Source of the DNA: a bacterium | Lineage (GTDB): Bacteria; CG2-30-53-67; CG2-30-70-394 | NCBI GenBank assembly: GCA_024278555.1 | Contig: JAJRSX010000112.1 | Coordinates: 1 to 28,114, forward strand | Direction: 5' to 3' | Length of the DNA: 28,114 nucleotides | Part shown: piece by piece, positions 7,121 to 15,310 of the stretch | How the letters are laid out: each line of letters starts with the position of its first letter | Position numbering within the stretch: the first letter of the stretch is position 1 | Made by a program: the position numbers and the translations under genes | Notes under the pieces: generated by a model | The model's input: the letters and a program-made list of their open reading frames with translations, nothing else | What the model was told of the DNA's origin: nothing | The model's database searches: none

Positions 7121-8751
7121 TGGCCGGCGCCGAGTCTCGTCCATCCCGCCTCGCGGCACGCCTGCGCCGCATCGGTCTGGGAACCAAGGTGAGCCTCGCC
7201 GCCTGTCTCACGGTGACCCTCCTCCTCACCCTCTTTACCTCCATCCTCCTGCGCCACGACCACCACCTTCTGGAGGGGGAGCTGGCGGAGAAGGTGCGGA
7301 TCCTCGCCCTCGGTGTGGCCCGCGCCGCCGAGCTCGGCCTGCTCACCGATAACCTCGGGCTACAGCGGGAGGGGGCGCACACCGCCGCCATCGATCCGGA
7401 CTTCCTGGCGGTGCAGATCTTCGACCGCCACGGCGTGGCGACGATCTCCGAGCTCCGCCCCGGTGGCGAGACGACCCTTGCCAACCTCCACATCGTGCTG
7501 ACCGACCGTCTCCCCGCCGGCCAGCCGGTGTGGCTGCCCCGCCCCAAAGACCCGACCGTCGTCGGCTTCCGAGTCGAGGTACCCCTCTCCACCGGCCCCG
7601 ACAACGAGGCGCTCCTCCTCGACCCGGAGGCGACGGCCCCCACGGAGAACGGCGGTGCGGTGCAGGTGTGGCTCACCGCCGCGCGCATCGACGCGACCTT
7701 CGCCCTGGCCCGCCACCGCCTGGTGGCCGCCACCCTGATCGTCCTGGTGGCGGTGTGGCTCCTCACCATCTTCGGCATCCGGCGGCTGCTGCGGCCGATC
7801 CGCACCCTGGTGGAGGCGATGGCGCGGGTCGGTCGCGGCGAGCGGACCCCCTTCCTGGAGGCGGCCTCGCGGGACGAGATCGGCCTCCTCACCCGCCGCT
7901 TCAACACCATGGCCGCCAGCCTTGCCGAGTACCGCTCCGCCACCACTGCGACGCGCGAGGAGCTGGAACGCCGGGTTCAGGAGCGGACCGCCGATCTGGC
8001 GCTGCAACGGGACCGCGCCCAGGAGGCGGTCCGCGCCCGCACCGCATTTCTCGCCAACACCTCCCACGAGCTGATCACCCCGCTGAACGCGATCCTCGGC
8101 TTCACCGAGCTGATCCAAAAGGAGGGTAGCGGCCTGCCGACGAGCGTGTGCCGCGACCTCGGCCGGATCCACCGGAGCGCCACCCACCTCCAAGGGCTCA
8201 TCCAACAGCTCCTCGACTACTCGCGCATGGGCGCCGGCCACCTCGCCCTCCGCCGGAAGCCGGTGGAGGTGGCGACCCTCCTCGACGACTGCCTCACCTC
8301 CACCGTCCTGTTGAGCAAGAAGGAGGGGGTCGCTCTCAAGTGCGACATCGCCGCCACCCTACCGGCGGTGGAGGGCGACCCCGCCCGCCTGCGCCAGGCC
8401 TTCCTCAACCTCCTGGCGAACGCGGTGAAGTTCACCGAGCGCGGCCACATCACCGTCCGCGCCCGTGCCACGGACGACCGGCTGACCATCGAGGTGGAGG
8501 ACACCGGGATCGGCATCGCCGAGGCCGACCGGGACAAGGTCTTCACCGCCTTCGCCCAGGTGGACGACGTCCTGGCGCGCCACTACGACGGCCTCGGTCT
8601 CGGCCTGCCGATCACCCGTGAGATCGTCGAACTGCACGGCGGCACCATCGACTTCACCTCCACCCCGGGAATCGGGAGCTGCTTCACCATCACCCTCCCC
8701 CTCCACCCGCAGACCGACGACAACGATCCCGCCGCCACCGAAGGAGCGTAA
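7120..8751 (+). CDS. Membrane-bound sensor histidine kinase (orphan)
   Basis: The 543-residue protein has a first membrane segment near residues 22-44, a periplasmic region of about 155 residues, and a second membrane segment near 200-218. A HAMP linker, a coiled coil, a DHp domain with phospho-acceptor His316, and a HATPase domain follow. The ATPase boxes are visible: NLLANAVKFTE (N), EDTGIGIAE (G1), VFTAFAQ (F) and GLGLGLPI (G2). The H box reads TSHELITPLNAILG, with Ile where Arg is usual. There is no receiver domain, and no response regulator lies in the window. The ATG at 7120 is preferred: it overlaps the upstream stop by one base and has GGGAGGGA just ahead. It is likely co-expressed with the flanking periplasmic and receptor genes. 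Confidence 0.92.
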   Translation: MAGAESRPSRLAARLRRIGLGTKVSLAACLTVTLLLTLFTSILLRHDHHLLEGELAEKVRILALGVARAAELGLLTDNLGLQREGAHTAAIDPDFLAVQIFDRHGVATISELRPGGETTLANLHIVLTDRLPAGQPVWLPRPKDPTVVGFRVEVPLSTGPDNEALLLDPEATAPTENGGAVQVWLTAARIDATFALARHRLVAATLIVLVAVWLLTIFGIRRLLRPIRTLVEAMARVGRGERTPFLEAASRDEIGLLTRRFNTMAASLAEYRSATTATREELERRVQERTADLALQRDRAQEAVRARTAFLANTSHELITPLNAILGFTELIQKEGSGLPTSVCRDLGRIHRSATHLQGLIQQLLDYSRMGAGHLALRRKPVEVATLLDDCLTSTVLLSKKEGVALKCDIAATLPAVEGDPARLRQAFLNLLANAVKFTERGHITVRARATDDRLTIEVEDTGIGIAEADRDKVFTAFAQVDDVLARHYDGLGLGLPITREIVELHGGTIDFTSTPGIGSCFTITLPLHPQTDDNDPAATEGA

Positions 8752-8753
8752 CC

Positions 8754-10847
8754 ATGATCCGCACCCTGCTCTCCGCCCTCCTCTTGTGGGCGTCTCCCTG
8801 GCTCGCCACCGCCGACACCGCGCCGGCGAGCCCCGAGGCCCTGCTGCTCACCCCGATGCCCGAGGTCTTCACCGCCAACCGGTTCAAGCAGCAGCTAAAC
8901 CATGCCGCCTCGGCGGTGACCGTGGTCACCGCCGAGGAGATGGCCCTCTACTGCCTGGGCAGCCTCGCCGACGTCCTGCGTTACGCGGTGGGGGTGAACG
9001 TGGCGACGACCACCGCCTCGTCGGCGATCGTCGGTATCCGCGGCTCGAGCAACGACCTGTCGCACAAGATCCTGGTGATGGTCGACGGCCGCTCGGTCTA
9101 CTACGACTTCTACGGCCACTACTGGTGGCAGAGCCTGCCGGTACCCCTGGAGGAGATCCGCCAGATCGAGATCATCCGCGGCCCCGGGGCATCGCTCTAC
9201 GGCGCCAACGCCTTTGACGGCGTCATCCACATCCTCACCAAGCGTCCCGGCGAGCTCTCCCGCGCCACCGGTGTCGCCACCTACTCCAACCGCGCCGGCG
9301 ACCGCCTTGGGGCGATCACCAGCTACGCCGACGAACGGATGGGGGTGAAGCTCTCCGGCGAGCTCACCGAGCTCCCCGCGTGGCGCGATCGCGACCTCAC
9401 CTCGGGACGGGCGAAGCGGTTCAACCTCTACGCCGAGCGGATCATCGATGGCGACGGCCTGATCAGCGTCGCTGCCGGCCGCACCCGGTTGGACAACGAG
9501 TTCGTCTCCGAGTTCGTCCCCGACCGCCTCGACAACGGCCTGCGCGTCGACTACGTCCAGACGACCCTCCGCCTCGCCGGCCTCACCCTCCAGGGGTTCA
9601 TCACCGACATCGAGCTGCGCGATCGCTCCCAGTTCAACCAGAGGTTCGACCCGACCGAGGATCCCGACTTCGAGCCGATCGACGCCGACTCCACCACCTA
9701 CGACGTGGAGCTGAGCTACCAGCGTGACGTCGGCCGCCACCACCTGGTGGGCGGCGCCACCTTCCGGCGCAATGAGGTGGAGTCCAACCTCTTCGTGGAC
9801 AAGGAGGCGGGTCTCGACCCCCGGCGCAACGAGGACCTCTCGGCCCTCTACCTGCAAGACAGCTTCCCCCTCGCCGAGCCCCTGGAGATCGTCGCGGGGC
9901 TGCGTTTCGACCAGCACCCGCTCACCGACAACCACCTCTCACCGCGCCTCGCCCTCCTCTACTCCCCGGCCCCAGGCCACACGGTGCGCCTCTCCTACGC
10001 CCGCGCCTTTCGCAACCCGAGCTTCGTGGAGAGCTACATCGGCAACGGCAACACCTCCGGCTTCCAGGTCGACGAGGGGCTCGCCTTCAAGGAGCCGCGG
10101 CTGCGCCCCGACCTCAACGAGGAGCCGGAGGCGGAGGGGCTGACCTCGTGGGAGATCGGCTACCGGGGCATCCTCGGGCCACGCCTGTCGCTCAACGGGG
10201 AGCTCTACTACAACCTCCTGTCCCACCTGATGGAGCCGCGCGAGCGGCTGAACAGGGAGGGCAACACGATTGTCCTCATCCGCAACTTCGCCCGCGGCCG
10301 CGCCTGGGGTGCGGAGGGGGAGGGGGAGCTGGCCTTCACCCGGCAGCTCGCCCTGTTTGCCAACGCCACCTACCAGCGCCTCGCCTTCGATGACCAGGCC
10401 GACCCGACCGACGGCTACGGCCCGTCGAGCCTCCTCGACGACGGCGCCCCCCGCTGGCTCGGCAACCTCGGCCTGCGCTATCGCGGCCAGAGGGGCCTCT
10501 TCGCCACCGCCACCCTCCACCGCACCGGCAGCTACCGCACCTACCCCCTGCGCATCCGCGGTCTGGCGGTCGACCCACGCCTGGCGGCGGCGGCGAGCCT
10601 CGCCCAGCCACAGGAGGTGGACGCCTACACGGTCTTCAACGCCTCCCTCGGCTACCGCGCCCGCAACGGGGTCACCATCACCGTCGCCGCCACCAACCTG
10701 TTCGGCAACGACCACCTCGAGTTCCCCGCCGACAACCACCGCTACCAGACGGCCCTCGCCTCAACCCCCCTCCAGCCCCCCCCCGAGGGCCAGGCCGCCG
10801 AGGCGGTGGGGCGGGAGGTGACGGTGAAGGTGCAGTACGACTTCTAG
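8754..10847 (+). CDS. TonB-dependent outer-membrane receptor
   Basis: The 697-residue protein has a signal peptide (MIRTLLSALLLWASPWLATA, then DTAPA). A plug domain follows at about residues 40-165, with SAVTVVTAEEMALYCLGSLA, IVGIRGSSND, ILVMVDGRSVY and IEIIRGPGASLYGANAFDG, and then a long 22-strand-type barrel. The last residues VKVQYDF end in Phe, as expected for recognition by the outer-membrane assembly machinery. Such receptors import siderophores, cobalamin, metals or other ligands using TonB energy; nothing here fixes the substrate. An AAGGAG ribosome-binding site precedes the ATG, two bases after the kinase stop. No cobalamin riboswitch or Fur box was recognised upstream. Confidence 0.93.
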   Translation: MIRTLLSALLLWASPWLATADTAPASPEALLLTPMPEVFTANRFKQQLNHAASAVTVVTAEEMALYCLGSLADVLRYAVGVNVATTTASSAIVGIRGSSNDLSHKILVMVDGRSVYYDFYGHYWWQSLPVPLEEIRQIEIIRGPGASLYGANAFDGVIHILTKRPGELSRATGVATYSNRAGDRLGAITSYADERMGVKLSGELTELPAWRDRDLTSGRAKRFNLYAERIIDGDGLISVAAGRTRLDNEFVSEFVPDRLDNGLRVDYVQTTLRLAGLTLQGFITDIELRDRSQFNQRFDPTEDPDFEPIDADSTTYDVELSYQRDVGRHHLVGGATFRRNEVESNLFVDKEAGLDPRRNEDLSALYLQDSFPLAEPLEIVAGLRFDQHPLTDNHLSPRLALLYSPAPGHTVRLSYARAFRNPSFVESYIGNGNTSGFQVDEGLAFKEPRLRPDLNEEPEAEGLTSWEIGYRGILGPRLSLNGELYYNLLSHLMEPRERLNREGNTIVLIRNFARGRAWGAEGEGELAFTRQLALFANATYQRLAFDDQADPTDGYGPSSLLDDGAPRWLGNLGLRYRGQRGLFATATLHRTGSYRTYPLRIRGLAVDPRLAAAASLAQPQEVDAYTVFNASLGYRARNGVTITVAATNLFGNDHLEFPADNHRYQTALASTPLQPPPEGQAAEAVGREVTVKVQYDF

Positions 10848-10870
10848 GAGCCGTGGGGGCAAGACCACGA

Positions 10871-10980
10871 AGAGGATCAGCGGAAATAGCCCCGAGCGTT
10901 CCGTCGTCCTTCACACCGCTGGAACACGAAACCTCGGAAGCACCGGATATCTCGACAGCCATTATTTCCACGGATCCTCT
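10871..10980. repeat. MITE-like palindromic element, copy 1
   Basis: The left end, agaggatcagcggaaata (10871-10888), is inverted at the right end (10963-10980) with two mismatches in 18. Bases 10871-10933 are identical over 63 positions to 26301-26363. The element is non-coding and about 110 bases long. It is directly followed by a CACCACAGAG-type repeat. This pattern fits a small non-autonomous mobile or REP-type element. Confidence 0.75.
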
Positions 10981-11008
10981 CTGTGCCCTCTGTGTCTCTG
11001 TGGTGAAA
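10976..11008. repeat. CACCACAGAGACACAGAG-type short-period repeat
   Basis: Reverse-complemented, this stretch matches 28051-28083 at about 29 of 33 positions, and its tttcaccacagagg part recurs at 4087-4100. It is a short-period repeat of a kind scattered through intergenic DNA in many environmental bacteria. Confidence 0.6.
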
Positions 11009-11132
11009 CGCCCTTCAAGGCCGGCACCGTGACCACCGGATGCCCTCTTTGATTGCCACGCCTACCACCCGGCCGTATGGTCCGTCTCCCATGGCCGACG
11101 GCGTTGCGGATACCAGGGAGGGACGGTTGCTG

Positions 11133-12500
11133 GTGCGCGGTTGCGCCCTCGCCATGGGGCTGCTGCTGGCCATGGCCACGGCCGGCCGTGCCCAACTCTT
11201 GAACCACGCCCTGACAATCGACAACCAGCTCCTCCTCCTCCAAGACTTTCCCGGGCCGGGGGCGGGTGAGCTGGCCCGGGACTCGCTGATCGACGGCATC
11301 TACCTGAACGGCAACCTGGTCTGGGGGCTGGGGCCGGCGCTCGAGGTGCACCTCGACGCCGACCTCGGGGTGCTCTACGACGACGACACCGGCGATGTTG
11401 CGACCCGGGCCACGGTCCACCGCGCCTATCTCGAAGGGGAGGCGGGGGAGCGGATCGACTGGCGCCTGCGGGGCGGAATCATCCCCCACCGGATCGCCAA
11501 CGGCCTCCTCCTGGATAGTGACGAGCCCACCATCGACCTGCGCCTGCGCGGTGACGCGGGCGCGACCGGGGAGGCGAGCCTCCTCCTCCAGGGTCTCCTC
11601 GTCGAGGGTGAGAGCCCCCTTCTCCGCGCCATGGCGAGCCTCGACGCGGTGGGCCGGGGCCACCTCTCCCTCTGGGCGGGGGCCTATACCGACCGGAGCA
11701 ATCGCCTGGAGGGCCAGGCCACCGCGGCGCGTAACGTGGTTTTGCGCCGCCGCCTGCAGAATGACCCCGCCCTGCGGCGGCGGCTCGCCACCCCACGCGG
11801 CCTCGCGGTGCTGGACGGGCTCCTCGCCGACCGGGTGGCGAGCGAGGGGCGGCTATGGCTGGCGGCGCTGGACGGATCGTGGTCCGGGACCCTGGCGGGG
11901 ACGGCGGTGGAGGGGTCCGCGGTGGCGGTCTACGAGCACGGCGACTATCGGTTCCAGGGGGCGCTCGCCAACGGCGACTTCGACGCGACCGTGGAGGGGT
12001 GGCTGGCGAATGTCGAGGTCCGGGTGGGCCTCGGGGCGCGGCTGGTGGTCGGCCCCTTCCTCCTCTACATGAGCGGGGACGACCGGCTGGTGGACGACCG
12101 GCTTACCACCTTCATCCCGATCGCCCCCTTCAGCCCGTACGCCACCCTCTTCTTCAACGGCTCCCTGAACCGCGACTTCCTCGCCGACACCTTCCAGCCG
12201 CTGGAGCTCTCCAGCTTCGGCGTGGTGGCCGGGGGCGTCGCCGCCCAGGTGGCCGCGGCCGCCGGTCTGACCCTCGACGTGGCGGCCACCGATCTGCGCG
12301 CCGACCGGGTGGGGGCGGAGGCGTCGAGTTCGGCGGCGCTGGGCTGGGAGGTCGACACCCGTCTCACCTGGCAGCCGCACGGCCGGTGGTCCCTCGCCCT
12401 GGAGTGGGACCGTCTCACCCCCGGCGGCCTCACCGAGGCCATGGTGGCGGAGGCGAACACGGTGCAACTCTTCGCCGCCACCCTACGGTATGCATTTTGA
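11133..12500 (+). CDS. Putative outer-membrane beta-barrel protein, unknown function
   Basis: The frame is open from 11040, but the GTG at 11133 is the best start. A GGGAGGGA ribosome-binding site lies about nine bases ahead, and the product then begins with a compact signal peptide (MRGCALAMGLLLAMATAGRA, cut before QLLNH). No such site precedes the ATGs at 11040 or 11091. The mature protein of about 435 residues alternates polar and hydrophobic residues throughout, as in beta-strands, for example LEVHLDADLGVLYDD and WRLRGGIIPHRIA. It ends in FAATLRYAF with a terminal Phe typical of outer-membrane barrels. No family is recognised. Position after the TonB receptor suggests it belongs to the same envelope module, although a repeat element separates them. 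Confidence 0.7.
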   Translation: MRGCALAMGLLLAMATAGRAQLLNHALTIDNQLLLLQDFPGPGAGELARDSLIDGIYLNGNLVWGLGPALEVHLDADLGVLYDDDTGDVATRATVHRAYLEGEAGERIDWRLRGGIIPHRIANGLLLDSDEPTIDLRLRGDAGATGEASLLLQGLLVEGESPLLRAMASLDAVGRGHLSLWAGAYTDRSNRLEGQATAARNVVLRRRLQNDPALRRRLATPRGLAVLDGLLADRVASEGRLWLAALDGSWSGTLAGTAVEGSAVAVYEHGDYRFQGALANGDFDATVEGWLANVEVRVGLGARLVVGPFLLYMSGDDRLVDDRLTTFIPIAPFSPYATLFFNGSLNRDFLADTFQPLELSSFGVVAGGVAAQVAAAAGLTLDVAATDLRADRVGAEASSSAALGWEVDTRLTWQPHGRWSLALEWDRLTPGGLTEAMVAEANTVQLFAATLRYAF

Positions 12501-12582
12501 GCCTGCTGCTCGGGTCGCCCTGCCCACCGCGGCGCGGCGGGTCGGTGAGGTGACGGCCTGCCCCTCGTGGCCCCCCCGCCGG

Positions 12583-13416
12583 TTACCGCAGGTCGATCTC
12601 GCCGGTGAAGACCTCGGCAGTGGGGCCGGCCATGTAGACGTGGTCGTCGCGCTCGGACCAGGCGAGCTGGAGATCGCCGCCCGGGAGGTGGACGGTGATG
12701 TCGCGCTCGCTACGCCCCTCAAGCACGCCGGCGACGCAGACCGCGGAGGCGCCGGTGCCGCACGCCAGGGTCTCGCCGGCGCCGCGCTCCCACACCCGCA
12801 CCGTCACCTCGTCCGGGGTGTCCACCTGCACGAACTCGATGTTCGCCCGCTGTGGGAAGAAGGGGTGGTGCTCAACGGCCGGGCCGAGGCGGGAAAGGTC
12901 GAGGTCGGCCACCGCCTCGACAAAGCAGACACCGTGGGGGTTGCCCATGGAGACGCAGGTAAACCGGCGCTCCTCGCCCGCCACCTCCAGGGGGTGGCCG
13001 ATCACCACCGCCTCGTCCGAGGCCACCGGGATCTCCGGGCCGGCAAGGCGGGGGCGGCCCATGTCGACGCGCACCAGCTCCCCCTCCAGACGCGGGATGA
13101 TCACCCCGGCGCCGGTCTCCACCCGGATCTCCTCCTTGGTCGTCAGGCCGCGCTCGACCACAAAGCGGGCGAAGCAGCGGATCCCGTTGCCGCACATCTC
13201 CACCTCCGAACCGTCGGCGTTGAAGATCTGCATCCGCAAATCACAGGTGGCATCGCGCGCCGGCAGGACCACCAGGAGCTGGTCGCAGCCGATCCCGAAG
13301 CGCCGGTCGCACAGGAAGCGCGCGTGCGGGGCAACCTCCGGCAGTCGCCGCGACACCCCGTCGAGGACGACGAAGTCGTTGCCGAGGCCGTGCATCTTGG
13401 TAAAGGGGAGGCGCAT
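12583..13416 (-). CDS. dapF: Diaminopimelate epimerase
   Basis: DapF converts LL- to meso-diaminopimelate for lysine and peptidoglycan synthesis. The 277-residue protein begins MRLPFTKMHGLGNDFVVLDG. It carries both catalytic cysteines: Cys75 in MCGNGIRC and Cys219 in ACGTGASAVC. These correspond to Cys73 and Cys217 of E. coli. The length is normal. It is convergent with the beta-barrel gene and divergent from metZ. Upstream of its ATG there is no ordinary ribosome-binding site. Instead five copies of the heptamer TCAGCGG begin ten bases before the start, which may affect translation. The function is certain. Confidence 0.97.
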   Translation of the reverse strand: MRLPFTKMHGLGNDFVVLDGVSRRLPEVAPHARFLCDRRFGIGCDQLLVVLPARDATCDLRMQIFNADGSEVEMCGNGIRCFARFVVERGLTTKEEIRVETGAGVIIPRLEGELVRVDMGRPRLAGPEIPVASDEAVVIGHPLEVAGEERRFTCVSMGNPHGVCFVEAVADLDLSRLGPAVEHHPFFPQRANIEFVQVDTPDEVTVRVWERGAGETLACGTGASAVCVAGVLEGRSERDITVHLPGGDLQLAWSERDDHVYMAGPTAEVFTGEIDLR

Positions 13417-13425
13417 CTTCGGCTC

Positions 13426-13460
<35 letters not shown>

Positions 13461-13618
13461 CGCGGAGGATCGCACCCGGCGTGACTGGGCGGCAAGGCAG
13501 GCTTACCCCCCTCCGGCCGAGCGCCCGCGACGCCTCCCCCTCCCACCCTCGACGCGCCCGGCGTACCCTCGCGGCGCCGGCGGCGGACTGCCGGTCCCTG
13601 GATCTCCGGAGCATGCCC

Positions 13619-14797
13619 ATGGCCGACCTTCCCCCCCTCCACCCCGCCACCGTCGCGGTGCGCGCCGGGCGCCAGCCGACGCGGTTTCGCGAGCACAGCG
13701 AACCGTGCTTTCTCACCTCCAGCTTCACCTTCGACTCGGCGGCGCAGCAGGCGGCGATCTTCGCCGGTGACGAGGAGGGCTTTCTCTACTCCCGCTTCAC
13801 CAACCCCACGGTGGGCTGCTTCGAGGAGCGTTACGCGGCACTGGAGGGGGCCGAGGCGGCGGTGGCCACGGCGAGCGGCATGGCGGCGATCGCGACCACC
13901 TGCCTGGCGCTCCTCTCCGCCGGCGACCGGGTGGTGTGCGCCCGCGAGGTCTTCGGCTCCACCCACCTCTTCGTCGAGCAGTGGCTCAGCCGCTGGGGGA
14001 TCGAGGCGGAGCTCGTCCCCCTCGCCGACCTCGACGCCTGGGAGCGGGCCCTGGCCCGGCCGACCAAGCTCTGCCTCGTGGAGACCCCGTCGAACCCGAC
14101 CCTGGCGATGGTCGACCTGGCGGCCCTGAGCGAGGTCGCCCATGGGGCCGGCGCCCTGGTGGCGGTGGACAACGCCTTCGCCACCCCGATCCTCCAGCGT
14201 CCGATCGCCCATGGCGCCGACCTGGTGATCACCTCGGCCACCAAGTACATCGACGGCCAGGGGCGCGTGCTGGGCGGGGTGATCGCCGGCAACGAGGCGG
14301 TGGTGAAAGGGGAGATATTTTCTTTTGTCCGCACCACCGGCCCCTGCCTCTCGGCCTTCAACGCCTGGCTCCTGCTCAAGGGGCTGGAGACCCTGCCGGT
14401 ACGCATCAAGGCCCACTGCGACGGCGCCACGAAGGTGGCGGCGTGGCTCGCCACCCGGAGCGACCTCGCCGCCGTCACCCACCCGTCGCTCCCCGACTAC
14501 CCGTACCGCGAGGTGGCGGCGCGGCAGATGGAGGGGCCCGGCGGCCTCCTCACCTTTGACGTGGGCTCCCTGGAGCGGGCGGTACGGGTGGTGAACGGGG
14601 TGAGCCTCTTCTCGCGCACCGCCAACCTGGGGGACACGAAGTCGATCATCTCCCACCCGGCCTCCACCACCCACGCCCGCCTCACCCCCGAGGCGCGCGC
14701 CGCCGCCGGGATCGGCGACGGACTCATCCGCCTCTCCATCGGCCTGGAGGATCCGCGCGACCTGATCGCCGATCTGGAGCGGGCCCTGGCGGAGTAG
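13619..14797 (+). CDS. metZ: O-succinylhomoserine sulfhydrylase
   Basis: This PLP enzyme of the Cys/Met-metabolism family makes homocysteine from O-succinylhomoserine and sulfide. The start region PATVAVRAGRQPTRFREHSE and FLTSSFTFDSAAQQAAIFAG with YSRFTNPTV matches MetZ rather than MetB or MetC. The PLP lysine is Lys209 in SATKYIDGQGRVLGG. The 392-residue length is normal. The ATG at 13619 is preferred to that at 13613: a CGGAG ribosome-binding site lies eight bases before the former and only two before the latter. Substrate preference for succinyl over acetyl esters is inferred from family resemblance. A strong hairpin follows the gene. Confidence 0.92.
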   Translation: MADLPPLHPATVAVRAGRQPTRFREHSEPCFLTSSFTFDSAAQQAAIFAGDEEGFLYSRFTNPTVGCFEERYAALEGAEAAVATASGMAAIATTCLALLSAGDRVVCAREVFGSTHLFVEQWLSRWGIEAELVPLADLDAWERALARPTKLCLVETPSNPTLAMVDLAALSEVAHGAGALVAVDNAFATPILQRPIAHGADLVITSATKYIDGQGRVLGGVIAGNEAVVKGEIFSFVRTTGPCLSAFNAWLLLKGLETLPVRIKAHCDGATKVAAWLATRSDLAAVTHPSLPDYPYREVAARQMEGPGGLLTFDVGSLERAVRVVNGVSLFSRTANLGDTKSIISHPASTTHARLTPEARAAAGIGDGLIRLSIGLEDPRDLIADLERALAE

Positions 14798-14822
14798 GGG
14801 GAGGCCGCCACAGCGACCACTG

Positions 14823-14857
14823 CCGCCGGAGGCCGGCGCCCCCTACGCCTCCGGCGG
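14823..14857. terminator. Bidirectional hairpin between metZ and a small minus-strand gene
   Basis: A perfect 11-base-pair stem (ccgccggaggc and its complement) encloses a 13-base loop. It lies 26 bases after metZ and overlaps the last codons of the converging small gene. It lacks a T run on either strand but is well placed to block convergent transcription. Confidence 0.5.
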
Positions 14858-15160
14858 CGGACCGGCGGCGGTGCCCTGCGCCTTGTCCAGGAGCCACTGG
14901 CCCACCGAGTGGGCGACCGTCGGCGACATCACCACGGTGGTGAGGAGCTCCCGGACCAGCTCCCCGCCGCCGAGCCGCTCGGTCTCGGTGGGGCGGCCCC
15001 GGTCGTCGAGCTGCATCACCAGCCCCTGGGGGTAGGCCTGCTGTTCGAAGAAGAAGGTGGCGATGATCTCCCCCTGTGGAGTGATCCCCCCCCACACGCC
15101 GCTGGCGTGGTGGGTGCGGTGGTCGGGGCCTTCGTCGAACCGGACATTGATCTGCGCCAT
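14843..15160 (-). CDS. Small conserved-looking hypothetical protein
   Basis: The 105-residue protein starts MAQINVRFDEGPDHRTHHAS and contains SGVWGGITPQGEIIATFFFE and LLTTVVMSPTVAHSVGQWL. It has no signal peptide or membrane segment and is probably a soluble cytoplasmic protein. The VVMSP...WL ending and the histidine-rich start vaguely recall DUF3467-type proteins, but this is a weak impression. A GGAG ribosome-binding site precedes the ATG. It is convergent with metZ. A perfect palindrome lies just upstream (15179-15200) and may be an operator. Confidence 0.65.
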   Translation of the reverse strand: MAQINVRFDEGPDHRTHHASGVWGGITPQGEIIATFFFEQQAYPQGLVMQLDDRGRPTETERLGGGELVRELLTTVVMSPTVAHSVGQWLLDKAQGTAAGPPPEA

Positions 15161-15178
15161 GGCTGCTCCGTGGAATGG

Positions 15179-15200
15179 ATTCTCGAGTCCATTCGAGAAT
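15179..15200. promoter_or_regulatory. Palindrome between divergent genes, possible operator
   Basis: The sequence attctcga-gtccat-tcgagaat is a perfect eight-base inverted repeat with a six-base spacer. It lies 18 bases upstream of the small minus-strand gene and about 105 bases upstream of hicB. The size and spacing suit a dimeric repressor, but no known consensus was recognised. Confidence 0.4.
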
Positions 15201-15310
15201 CGAGTGGGTAATCAGGTCGCCCAGTCTACGCCGGTACCGGAACTGGCTCACCACGTTACCTGCGAGTAGTCAGGAATCCGGCTCGTTTTCCGGAACACAG
15301 GAGGGTGGTG

